Shown: positions 38,002 to 46,092 of the stretch, piece after piece
Numbering within the stretch: the stretch's first letter is position 1
Layout of the letters: each line of letters starts with the position of its first letter
Source of the DNA: Coriobacteriaceae bacterium
Lineage (GTDB): Bacteria; Actinomycetota; Coriobacteriia; Coriobacteriales; Coriobacteriaceae
DNA: 64,000 nucleotides
Assembly: GCA_025993015.1 (NCBI GenBank)
Contig: DAJPFV010000001.1
Location: 1-64,000, forward strand
Reading direction: 5' to 3'
Notes under the pieces: generated by a model
Database searches by the model: none
The model's input: only the letters and a program-made list of their open reading frames with translations
What the model was told of the DNA's origin: nothing
Made by a program: the position numbers and the translations under genes

Positions 38002-39878
38002 TTATCGCCACCCTCCTTGCGCTCGATCGTCACGGTCTTATCATTTGCCTTGACCAGATACAGATTGCCCGTAAGGTGTGTCAGTTCGCCACCCGTCACC
38101 GCACCCGGCTCGCCATTATTGGCGCGGAACATGAGCCACGCCTCGTCGTGGAAATTGCCCAGGCTGAGCGTCCAGGCATCCGCGCTGGTATCCACGCTCA
38201 CCGTCACGGACGAAAAACGCTGGATGGCACCGGAGCACTCCGACGCCGTCTGGTGCCGCAGGTCGGGAGCGGATTTGGTAAGCCACTCCAGGAAGTCGAC
38301 CAGGCCGCCCTTGTAGACCTCCCAGCCCTCCTTGGCTCCGCGATCGGGGTCCAAAAGGTCGTCCGGGTGCATAAAGTGCGTACTCACGTAGTGCATGTTG
38401 AGCTCGGACACGGCGGCCAGGCGCATATAGGAATCGTCGACCATGCCGCCCGAGACAATGCGCGGCTGCTCCACAATGCCATCGCTCGCCACGCCAAACT
38501 CCTGCACGTAGGGCAGGTCGGTACCGTCCTCAAAGTACGTACTGGCAATAGTCTTAATGCGCGGAACGTCGGTGCCGATGAGCTTGCGCGCTCGGGCCGA
38601 AAGGATATTCGACGGCGGCACGTAAACCGAGCCGTGAGCGTTGGGCAGGACCTCGTCCTGAAACGCGATAAGTTCGTTGAGCGAAGCGACGAGCGTCTCT
38701 TTGTTCTTCCAGGTCTTGTAGACGTACAGCGTGCCGTAGTCGGTGTCCCAGAGTGCCAGAGGCTGATGGTTGTAGCCGTGAAAGCCCAGCTCTCCGCCCA
38801 TCTGCAGCAGCATGCCGCCAAAATAGCGGAACTGCGTGGTATCGGCCTGGCGCGCGGGCTCGGTCTGGTTGACCGCGTCCTCGTAGTTTTCGATCATCAC
38901 GCCGGTATAGCGAATGCCGTATTTTTGCGCGAGCTTTTGCAGATCGGGCCACCAGACCTTGGTGTAAAAATCGGCAATGGAAAGGCCGTAGTCACGCTTG
39001 ATATAAGTACCATCGCCCGAGGGCACGGGGCTAGGAAAGTCGTCCAAATAGAACACGGCGCTGTTGATGACCGGATAGGCCGTGGCATCACCCAGCAGGC
39101 TGATCGCCGCGGCGTAAAAACCGCGCATGACCTTGTCATAGATACCGATATTGCACACCACGGTGCGCCCGCTACCGCAGTCATTGGACCAAATGAGCGG
39201 GGCGCCCGCATCGCCGGCCATAGCCCACACACGAGCCGTCTCGCGCAGCGATACCGAAAGCGACGAATCAAAGGGGTCCGAGAGCTCGTAGCGCTCTCTC
39301 CCGCCCAGCATAAAGTCCTCACTCGGCACAATGCTTTCGGCTTTTACATAGTCATATCCGGCCGATTCAATGCCAAGCTTGGAGGCAATCACTTGCAGAT
39401 AGCTCGAGTTATCCGGCGGCATGGCGAGCATAAGCGAACCGCCGGCACTCACCCAACTCATAATGTCGCTCAGGTGCGTACTGAGCCCATCAAGCGACGG
39501 CATGAGCAAAATCACGCGATCGAAGGAGGTCAGCGAGGGAATGGCATCCGCGCCATCCAGGGCAAGGTCAACGTCGCGGTGCGCGATCTTCATGTCGAGC
39601 AGGATCTGGTCGAACTGCTCCTTTACGTCCTCGACGCCCGCTTGATCGGAATCGGTAATGACCAGGCACGTGGGCTTTTGGCCAAAGATTGCCGAGGAGG
39701 CCGGCACCGCATCGTTGGCGGCAAGCATCCCCAGCTTATGCTGACCCGCACTGTACTGCACGCCGGCACGTTCCACCAGCAGCACGGCGGCCATGGCAAT
39801 AAAGACCGCCCACACCACGAGGAGTCCCATCCAACGAAAGCGGCCTGCACGGTCGCGGATATGTTGCGCCACGCTCAT
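37998..39878 (-). CDS. PelA deacetylase-like membrane protein (DUF2194 type)
   Basis: 626 residues with one N-terminal membrane anchor (about 17-36) and an extracellular part. After a Rossmann-like region (about 60-260) comes a polysaccharide-deacetylase-like barrel: AVFYLDDFPSPVP with the Asp pair and GFHGYNHQP with HxxxH, fitting the metal site of CE4-type deacetylases. The glycoside hydrolase domain of Pseudomonas PelA is not seen, so it matches the deacetylase-only PelA of Gram-positive Pel loci. The ATG at 39878 (MSVAQH) follows GGGGAGGAGG and overlaps the pelE stop. Confidence 0.85.
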   Translation of the reverse strand: MSVAQHIRDRAGRFRWMGLLVVWAVFIAMAAVLLVERAGVQYSAGQHKLGMLAANDAVPASSAIFGQKPTCLVITDSDQAGVEDVKEQFDQILLDMKIAHRDVDLALDGADAIPSLTSFDRVILLMPSLDGLSTHLSDIMSWVSAGGSLMLAMPPDNSSYLQVIASKLGIESAGYDYVKAESIVPSEDFMLGGRERYELSDPFDSSLSVSLRETARVWAMAGDAGAPLIWSNDCGSGRTVVCNIGIYDKVMRGFYAAAISLLGDATAYPVINSAVFYLDDFPSPVPSGDGTYIKRDYGLSIADFYTKVWWPDLQKLAQKYGIRYTGVMIENYEDAVNQTEPARQADTTQFRYFGGMLLQMGGELGFHGYNHQPLALWDTDYGTLYVYKTWKNKETLVASLNELIAFQDEVLPNAHGSVYVPPSNILSARARKLIGTDVPRIKTIASTYFEDGTDLPYVQEFGVASDGIVEQPRIVSGGMVDDSYMRLAAVSELNMHYVSTHFMHPDDLLDPDRGAKEGWEVYKGGLVDFLEWLTKSAPDLRHQTASECSGAIQRFSSVTVSVDTSADAWTLSLGNFHDEAWLMFRANNGEPGAVTGGELTHLTGNLYLVKANDKTVTIERKEGGDK

Positions 39879-40780
39879 CCGACCTCCTCCCCGTCGCGCC
39901 AAAACGCCAACTTTTCGCGGTTGTCGGCGCTCAAATACACATGTTGCTTGTCAATCGCATCGATCACACGGTGAACCTCGTCACCGTCGCGGCGCATCAC
40001 GGCCAGGCGCAGGCAAAGCATCCAAACCTCCTGCTCCTCGGGCACGTCGAGCACCAGCTGGTCGGTCACGGCCTGCGCTTCGTCGATCTGTCCGACATCG
40101 GCCAGCGCCGTCGCGTATCGAATGCGCAGCTCAAGGGTATCCTCGCGCTCGCAGCGACGCGCAAGCAGGCGCGCGTACTGTTGGCGCTGAATCTGAGCCA
40201 CGCGCCCCTCAGCCAAGCCCGAGCACAAGTATTCACCAAGAAAATCGCAGTATTCGTTGAGGTTTTGCGCGCTCGGGTCCGTCTTAAAGGCACGCTCCAG
40301 CTGCTGCAGTTTAAGGTCGGACTCCTTGGAGATCTGCGCCACCGCCGTCGCGGCATAGTGCGCCACCTCAACGTCGTCGTTAAGCTTAGCCGCCTGCAAC
40401 TGCGCCAGGTACGCGTCGGGCTCCTCGGTGAGCATGGAGAGCATTAGGCGGCGCCGGTATGCCGGGTCGTTGACGATGAGCGCCTCCTCGAGCGGCACTA
40501 CGCCTGCATCGTCCTCACCACTCGGTACCGACATACTGCGATGCAGGTCATCGTTAAAGCGCAGCGACTCCAACGCAGACTCTTTCAGCCCCTCGCCAAA
40601 CACCGCGCTGCGGACCGATAGCAGAACCACCAGCAACGGGCCCCACAGCGGCACCAGCACTATCACAGCCAGCATGTGTCCGCGCACCGGCAGCAGGCCC
40701 AGCTTCATGAGCGTCCACAGCATCAGGCAAACCAGCGCATGAATCAGCAGCAAGACGGCAGCAACGACAAGCGAGATCAA
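39875..40780 (-). CDS. pelE: PelE-like membrane protein with helical repeats
   Basis: 301 residues: two N-terminal membrane helices (about 2-26 and 36-57), then a soluble helical part with TPR-like repeats (LNDDVEVAHYAATAVAQISKE; LELRIRYATALADVGQIDEA). This layout and its position between the PelD and PelA genes identify PelE, the scaffold of the Pel synthase. It overlaps the PelD gene by 4 bases. Confidence 0.82.
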   Translation of the reverse strand: MISLVVAAVLLLIHALVCLMLWTLMKLGLLPVRGHMLAVIVLVPLWGPLLVVLLSVRSAVFGEGLKESALESLRFNDDLHRSMSVPSGEDDAGVVPLEEALIVNDPAYRRRLMLSMLTEEPDAYLAQLQAAKLNDDVEVAHYAATAVAQISKESDLKLQQLERAFKTDPSAQNLNEYCDFLGEYLCSGLAEGRVAQIQRQQYARLLARRCEREDTLELRIRYATALADVGQIDEAQAVTDQLVLDVPEEQEVWMLCLRLAVMRRDGDEVHRVIDAIDKQHVYLSADNREKLAFWRDGEEVG

Positions 40781-42915
40781 GCGGCACCCCCCTCACCGTC
40801 ACCAGTGTAAGAGATGTGCTGCAGCAACGCCACGATGTCCTCGCCATCGACGGGCTCCACCGCAATCTGCTTTGCGCTCAGGCGCTCGCGGATAATGGGA
40901 AGATCGCACGCCTTTGCCTGGCGCATAAGCAGGTAGAGCACGTCGCCGTCGACCAAGCCCGCCGCGTCGCTCTCGCGGATTGTCGACCCAATTGCGCCCA
41001 CCAGCTCGCCGACAGGCTCCATGCCCGGTACCACGCGCAGGAGCAAAAAACTCCCCATCTTGCTATCTGCCAGTGCCTGCTCCGCCGCGAGCTCTTGGCC
41101 AAAGGCCGCCTGCTTGAGCACGCAAGTGCCGTCAACGCAGCGTTTATCCTGCGCCACCGCCTCATAGTCAAAGGCACGGCCCAGCGCGCTTTCGACCAGC
41201 CCGCACAAGATGCGGAACAGGTTTTGATAATAGAGGGTCATTTGGTTTTCGGCCGCACTACGCACAAAGATCAGCACGGCGGGTGCCCCGTCGCGCTCGA
41301 TCGTGTATCCAAACATGGGAAGCCCCGGCGTCAGCTCGCGGTTCACCCACAGGTTCGAACGACCCCCGTCGCCCAAAAGAGGTGCAAGCTGCTCAAGCGT
41401 GAGCGAGCGTGCGGCATCTTCGGCAATCGCGGGACTTGCTGCCACCAGGCGTGCAAATGCCCCGCCCGAAACATGGTAGATCGCCACCGAATCGTTCTCG
41501 AGGATTTCGCCCAGAAGCTCGCAGCACTTGCGATAGATGTCGCGTGGGTTGAGCACGTCGAGCTCCTGCGTCACGGCAAAGATCTTGCCAAAGCTGTCGT
41601 GGCGACCCACGATCTGGCGCCTGTACGCGCGCTTGCCCTCGATCGCGTCGTGGTAGAGCTGCGTAAGGAACGTATTGCGGTTGCGCACGAGCTCGTTTTG
41701 ATCGCGCTCCGCCCTAATGGCTTCGCTGCTGCGCAGCTGCACATAGCCGCACAGGGCACCCACCACAAAGTACGCAATAAACGGCAGCCAGTTGGACGGC
41801 TCGTAGAACAGGCCCTGAAAGGTATAGCCGTACTGAGTAAAGTAACTCGCGGCCAAACCCACCGACGCCAGCAGCGCCGCAACCAGGCCAAAGTCCAAGC
41901 CATACAGCGTGCCGATCAACACCACGAAGAGCAGGCGATAATCGAGCACGTTGAGCTGGGCCGATTGGGAGAACAAATGCTCCAGCACCTCGAACAGAAC
42001 CCAGGCAACGCCCGTCTCTAGGCATTTAATAGGCAGCGCGCGCATTTGGATGCGGTCGATGGCGGCGCGCAAGGGGTTGACCTTCTTTGCGCGGCCAGCA
42101 CCCCAACGCGCTTGAATGGTCGAAAGATCGCGCAGCAAGTCGTAACGCTGAAACCAGCCATAACGTACGCGAGCGACGTCGCTGACGGGCAGGGCGTAGC
42201 CGGCAGAATCGCCATAGGCAACTGAAAGCCCTGGGAACAGCGCCTTGAGGGCGTCGCCCACCTCAGCCGCCGTGTGATGGAAGGTATCAGCTACGTCGAG
42301 CGTCTCAAAGGAGGCATCCCAGCTATCGAAGATGCGGCGCACCAGCACCGCAAGCTCCTCGGCACACAGCAAGGGAAACGCCGCATCCTGCGCGCCCTGT
42401 AGAGCGACCGATCCGGTTAAGCACGCGTCGAACAGCGGTGCCAAAAACGGGTCCTCCAGCGCGGCAGACGCGGTATACAGGAACGGCACGCGAAGGATCT
42501 TGGTCTGAACGCCCTCGCGAGCGGCGTAGTAGCGGCAAAGGTCGTTTGCCGCGCGGGCGATAATGCCCTTGCCCGTTCGCCCCGCAGCATCGGCGGCACC
42601 CTCGGCACCCGCGGGCCCCGCTACATACAGCAGTTGGACCCGGCGACCCGCGCACGCACGAAAGACCGACCGCAGCGTCTCGATATCGCCCACGGTATCG
42701 GTATGCGGGGTAAGGTAATTGGATAGGTAGACCACGCGGTCGAACTCGTAGGCCTGATCCAGGTGTTGCAGAAGCTCTTTCCACGAGGCATGGGGCGATG
42801 ACTCGTCGCGGCGCGCTTCCGCGGCAGCGACGACCTGGACATGGTCCCCGGGGAACGCCTTGGCACAAAAGTCATCGTCAACATATGCGGTGTTGCCAAC
42901 AACCAGCACCTCCAT
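40777..42915 (-). CDS. pelD: PelD-like c-di-GMP receptor fused to a degenerate epimerase domain
   Basis: 712 residues. Residues 1-270 resemble NAD-dependent sugar epimerases (NDLCRYYAAREGVQTKILRV; VYLSNYLTPHTDTVGDIETL), but only Gly7 of the GxxGxxG motif remains and the YxxxK pair is Lys116/Ala120. Membrane segments span about 300-395. A GAF-like domain (about 450-580) and a GGDEF-like domain (about 600-705) follow. The GGDEF motif is lost (VDGDV, 655-659) while the I-site RESD (647-650) is kept at the proper distance. This matches PelD, the cyclic-di-GMP switch of Pel synthesis. First gene of the operon; start behind AGAGGAAGGG. Confidence 0.88.
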   Translation of the reverse strand: MEVLVVGNTAYVDDDFCAKAFPGDHVQVVAAAEARRDESSPHASWKELLQHLDQAYEFDRVVYLSNYLTPHTDTVGDIETLRSVFRACAGRRVQLLYVAGPAGAEGAADAAGRTGKGIIARAANDLCRYYAAREGVQTKILRVPFLYTASAALEDPFLAPLFDACLTGSVALQGAQDAAFPLLCAEELAVLVRRIFDSWDASFETLDVADTFHHTAAEVGDALKALFPGLSVAYGDSAGYALPVSDVARVRYGWFQRYDLLRDLSTIQARWGAGRAKKVNPLRAAIDRIQMRALPIKCLETGVAWVLFEVLEHLFSQSAQLNVLDYRLLFVVLIGTLYGLDFGLVAALLASVGLAASYFTQYGYTFQGLFYEPSNWLPFIAYFVVGALCGYVQLRSSEAIRAERDQNELVRNRNTFLTQLYHDAIEGKRAYRRQIVGRHDSFGKIFAVTQELDVLNPRDIYRKCCELLGEILENDSVAIYHVSGGAFARLVAASPAIAEDAARSLTLEQLAPLLGDGGRSNLWVNRELTPGLPMFGYTIERDGAPAVLIFVRSAAENQMTLYYQNLFRILCGLVESALGRAFDYEAVAQDKRCVDGTCVLKQAAFGQELAAEQALADSKMGSFLLLRVVPGMEPVGELVGAIGSTIRESDAAGLVDGDVLYLLMRQAKACDLPIIRERLSAKQIAVEPVDGEDIVALLQHISYTGDGEGGAA

Positions 42916-42949
42916 AGCGCACCCTTCCTCTAAAATCCACTTCTGTCAT

Positions 42950-42978
42950 AGTCAAACATGCGTATTTTACGCTGTCAA
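42950..42978 (-). promoter_or_regulatory. Promoter of the Pel operon with an inverted repeat in its spacer
   Basis: On the minus strand a perfect TTGACA (42973-42978), a 17-base spacer and a poor -10, TTGACT (42950-42955). The spacer carries GCGTAAAATACGC (42960-42972), an inverted repeat with 5-bp arms that could be a repressor or activator site. Confidence 0.5.
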
Positions 42979-43043
42979 CGCGAGCTGGAGCGCCTTTAAG
43001 GCTGTTTTAAGAACTTTTTTAGAGGATGTGGGGACATCGAGAG

Positions 43044-43469
43044 CTAGATAGTGAATCCAATCTGTGGCAGATAAAGTGGCCCCCACACTCCACCAGCTGC
43101 GACATTTTCAATAAAGCCTCTTGCATAGGAATACAGGTCCTGCATACCGGTGCTAAGTGCTTCTCTGTCAAAAGCATCGTCATCTAAATTCGCAGGAGCG
43201 CGATATATGCCAGAAACGGATATTTCGGAACGGTAATAATGGCCCTCATCGCCAGGTAAAAGCTCAATAACTAAGTTGAGCTGACGAAACCTGACTCCGT
43301 TTTCGTCCGAGAATGCACTGGTAATAGCATTTCGGACGTTGCATTCAACGTCAGACTTATTGATGCCCTTTTTCGGAGTCACTCCGCCATCAAATGAAAA
43401 ACTGTCCACTTTTCTGGTCACGCACGTAATCAGCGGAGATTCAATGCGTTGCTTCTGTAACGATTCCAT
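43044..43469 (-). CDS. SecB-like chaperone of a toxin-antitoxin-chaperone system
   Basis: 141 residues. The C-terminal part DLYSYARGFIENVAAGG then GPLYLPQIGF matches the SecB pattern (LFPYAR...GG.PPL.L.P..F), and the middle has the beta-strand layout of SecB (FRQLNLVIELLPG; YYRSEISVSGIYRA). It starts directly after the antitoxin stop with GGAG upstream. In toxin-antitoxin-chaperone systems such a SecB-like protein folds and protects the antitoxin. General protein export is less likely, since Gram-positives normally lack SecB. Confidence 0.8.
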   Translation of the reverse strand: MESLQKQRIESPLITCVTRKVDSFSFDGGVTPKKGINKSDVECNVRNAITSAFSDENGVRFRQLNLVIELLPGDEGHYYRSEISVSGIYRAPANLDDDAFDREALSTGMQDLYSYARGFIENVAAGGVWGPLYLPQIGFTI

Positions 43470-43982
43470 CTACATCTCCAATCGAAAGGCATTCTCATCT
43501 GCCAAAGGAGTCGAGTCCCTATAAGCTGGAGCCTCTCCTCCTGGTATCACCGAAAACCGCGATGTGTTAAGTCCTGAGGTCGTCTCACCAGAAGAGAGAC
43601 CCAGATATTTACGCGCCTCCGGGACATCTCGAATGAGCCTCATAAGATTATTTGCGGTAATAGATTGTTGCGATGCCCCGTTCTCCCAACGAGACGCCGT
43701 GGGTTTTGAAACCCCTAATAGCGACTCAAACTCATGCTGAGTCAAACCAAGATCAGAGCGCAAATCCTTTATATCCGAGGGAGATAAAAGTTCATGAGCC
43801 TTAGCATATTGGGAAGCCAGTGCATGGGCAAGCTTAGTCGCCTCTGTAGCAGTCATTTCATCGTTACCGCACTCGCAAACATAATGCTCAATTCCTTTTA
43901 CGGTAATTTTCTCGCCACGGTAAATTTCAGTCATTGGCGCCGTGGTAAATTGCATTTCTTTGCCGCATTCCATGCAACGCAT
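43470..43982 (-). CDS. MqsA-like antitoxin with zinc site, HTH and C-terminal tail
   Basis: 170 residues. The N-terminal zinc site uses C3-x2-C6 and C36-x-C38; the second pair is one residue tighter than in E. coli MqsA. The Xre-type HTH covers about 70-125 (LRSDLGLTQHEFESLLGVSK, PTASRWENG). Residues 131-170 are a disordered tail ending DENAFRLEM, absent from classic MqsA and a candidate chaperone-addiction segment. The ATG at 43982 was chosen for its AAAGGAGGAG; an in-frame ATG at 44009 would overlap the toxin gene more. The second gene of the operon. Confidence 0.85.
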   Translation of the reverse strand: MRCMECGKEMQFTTAPMTEIYRGEKITVKGIEHYVCECGNDEMTATEATKLAHALASQYAKAHELLSPSDIKDLRSDLGLTQHEFESLLGVSKPTASRWENGASQQSITANNLMRLIRDVPEARKYLGLSSGETTSGLNTSRFSVIPGGEAPAYRDSTPLADENAFRLEM

Positions 43983-43992
43983 GACTCCTCCT

Positions 43993-44340
43993 TTAATGAA
44001 TGTATCCATCGATGTTCGCAGACAAAACGTTTAAATGCGCATTGCCTTCGGAATCAATTGAAAACTTAACGTACCAATCCTCGCATTCAAAACCTCGGCA
44101 CACGTAGACATCTGCGTAAACATCATGCAGAGGCCCATCCATATCGAGCGCGATGGATTTTCTAAAATCGTCAGGCTTCAGATAATCAAATAGGTCAGCA
44201 AGGAAATGATCGATGTCCAAATAACCAAACTGATTCATCAGGTGTCTGCGCACCCTACCATTTACAATCATCTTTCCCGAGCGAGCCAAAGACTTCGCTT
44301 CGTCAAGTGAATATGTCGGTCGGAGCTTGGTTCGATTCAT
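43993..44340 (-). CDS. MqsR-family mRNA interferase toxin
   Basis: 115 residues. RPTYSLDEAKSLARSGKMIV at the N terminus and KPDDFRKSIALDMDGPLHDVYADVY in the middle follow MqsR; WYVKFSIDSEGNAHLNVLS is the final strand pair. MqsR cleaves mRNA at GC-type sites in E. coli; activity here is inferred. The ATG at 44340 has AAGGGG 5 bases upstream. First gene of the toxin-antitoxin-chaperone operon, behind a promoter with two palindromes. Confidence 0.83.
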   Translation of the reverse strand: MNRTKLRPTYSLDEAKSLARSGKMIVNGRVRRHLMNQFGYLDIDHFLADLFDYLKPDDFRKSIALDMDGPLHDVYADVYVCRGFECEDWYVKFSIDSEGNAHLNVLSANIDGYIH

Positions 44341-44351
44341 AACCACCCCTT

Positions 44352-44397
44352 AGTTAGCATAATGCTAACTATATTCGTCTTGTTGCCAATTGGCAAC
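44352..44397 (-). promoter_or_regulatory. Promoter and two operators of the MqsR-MqsA-SecB operon
   Basis: On the minus strand TTGCCA (44391-44396), 17-base spacer, TATAGT (44368-44373). The -35 lies in a perfect 16-bp palindrome GTTGCCAATTGGCAAC (44382-44397). The -10 overlaps a second palindrome, AGTTAGC-N5-GCTAACT (44352-44370). Both are natural binding sites for the HTH antitoxin. Confidence 0.75.
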
Positions 44398-44459
44398 TCT
44401 ATATAACGGTCCACGCCAGGCGCATTAACGCCCCTATTTTGCGTCTATCCGGAAGTGCG

Positions 44460-44685
44460 GGGCAAGACGGAGATCTGGGGACCAGACCTCGGTCTTGCCC
44501 TTCCACGACCTGCGGTTTTGTCGTCACAATACGAGTTGTGCTCGGAGGTTTTCGATTTTTCCCAGCACATCCGAAATGCGAGGCCCTGCAAAGCATGTTC
44601 TAGCAACATTAGCGGCATCCGCGACAACATCCAGTTGTCGCGGAAACGTCAAAGGGCCGTTGTCGGAAACCGAACAACGGCCCTT
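44460..44685. other. Intergenic region with three consecutive hairpins
   Basis: The 436 bases between the cyclase gene and the toxin gene hold no credible ORF. Three stems are seen: 44460-44500 (17 of 19 pairs, 3-base loop), 44618-44644 (11-bp perfect) and 44652-44685 (12-bp perfect, GC-rich). The last can terminate the cyclase transcript. A small structured RNA is possible; no RNA family is recognised. Confidence 0.45.
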
Positions 44686-44776
44686 CTTTGTCTCCGCCTC
44701 ACGCAAAGTGCACGACGACTGTATCACTGAGGACATCCTCTTCAACCAGATCAAAAAACGCAATTCGTGCTTTGAG

Positions 44777-46078
44777 CTAACTGATAGGAACTTCAATTCT
44801 AGATCGTGCTATACAAACGCCGTTCCTAACCGCATAGCACTCGACATAATGTGGGCCAACAAAATCAGTCCTCTCGTCATGGAAGCCATCTTTATTGCCA
44901 CGTTGAATTTCGCCTCGGATGCAGTTTCTCTGAAATGCCGCTTCACCGCGGTTGCGAACTTTCCAGTAAAAAGTGCAATCCCTAAAAGAAGCAGCATTGA
45001 CAACAAAGAAATGAAGCGAGCGCTTTCGTAGTAAAGGACAATGTCTAGACAACATATCCCTAAGTAATGAGGGCCTAAAACCATGCTGTATAACTTGGCA
45101 ATCGATTTCCATCGAACGACGAATATCAACCTTAAATTGATCCTCGACAAATCGCTCATCAATGGCCACGCCATACTTGGAAGCAAATTGGGCTTCTTCA
45201 CTATCGGAAGAACCATCGACAACAGCTTCGGAAAACGACTTTCCAAATAAATCAATGAGAACTTGCTCTTTTTCATCAGAACTAGTGGCATCGATTAGTT
45301 TTCCATGAGCTTTCTTGGCTTTTGGTACAAACGCCCCATTGTCATCATTCGTAACCCGTTGGTTGCTGCCCAGAGCATGCCAAAAAGATTGTTCGCGATC
45401 TTGCTCGGACAAAAATTTAAAGAGGTCGGACAAGAGATCATACGGGTCGCTGGAACGGTCTTTCTGGTTATAAAAACTATTAACAAGAGTATCGATGAGC
45501 AGGCCCTTAAAATGAAATCCAAGAGTATTTTTCCATACCCTTAGAGCATTGCAGAGCCTTTTGCCATCTCCATCGGTCCTTTCAAATAGAACAGAACAGG
45601 CATCTTGCTCAGGAATAGGATCCGTCTTTTTCCAAGACCCACCATCATTTGAATCGGGATATTTAAACGATCCGTCGTCCTGCTCAAAAGCAGGAACCAA
45701 ATCAATCGAATAAAACCTATCTGTGAAGTTAATCACTACAGCTTGTCCGTCACCTTTTATGTCAGTCTTGGGGTAACGGCTTTTAATTGTTTTTTTGACT
45801 TCTTGGAGAAGCGCCGACTGCCCATTAGAGTCATAGGCATTGAATCTCGTATAAACTTCCTGCGGCAGTACAAACAAAAGGTCAAGATCGCTAGTTTCGG
45901 AAACAGCAGTTTGCCGACCAACTGATCCGACCACAAGACAATGATCATCGACAGAATCCAAATCGTAGTATTTTTTGTTCAATAATTTCGTCAATGACTC
46001 AATCGACGATTGATGCTCACTCAATGAATCAAGCGAAATTGATTCGAAGAAATTCTCAAAAGATTGCTTTTCGTCCAT
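44777..46078 (-). CDS. CD-NTase (cGAS/DncV-like) with AGS-C sensor domain
   Basis: 433 residues. Nucleotidyltransferase core: G51-S52 in VVGSVGRQTAVSE, D64-x-D66 in SDLDLLFVLP and the third acid D126 in YSIDLVPAF, so it should be active. The C terminus (about 350-433) has FYWKVRNRGEAAFQ, IRGEI and GPHYVECYAVRNGVCIARSR, the AGS-C domain of CBASS cyclases. It makes a cyclic oligonucleotide on phage infection in relatives; the product is unknown. It follows the SLATT gene after 14 bases. Confidence 0.88.
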   Translation of the reverse strand: MDEKQSFENFFESISLDSLSEHQSSIESLTKLLNKKYYDLDSVDDHCLVVGSVGRQTAVSETSDLDLLFVLPQEVYTRFNAYDSNGQSALLQEVKKTIKSRYPKTDIKGDGQAVVINFTDRFYSIDLVPAFEQDDGSFKYPDSNDGGSWKKTDPIPEQDACSVLFERTDGDGKRLCNALRVWKNTLGFHFKGLLIDTLVNSFYNQKDRSSDPYDLLSDLFKFLSEQDREQSFWHALGSNQRVTNDDNGAFVPKAKKAHGKLIDATSSDEKEQVLIDLFGKSFSEAVVDGSSDSEEAQFASKYGVAIDERFVEDQFKVDIRRSMEIDCQVIQHGFRPSLLRDMLSRHCPLLRKRSLHFFVVNAASFRDCTFYWKVRNRGEAAFQRNCIRGEIQRGNKDGFHDERTDFVGPHYVECYAVRNGVCIARSRIEVPIS

Positions 46079-46092
46079 GTTGGTCCCTTCAG

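Noticed and set aside
44399..44776. Retron or type III toxin-antitoxin RNA
   Set aside because: Hairpins are present but there is no reverse transcriptase gene, no short tandem RNA repeats and no ToxN-like gene nearby.
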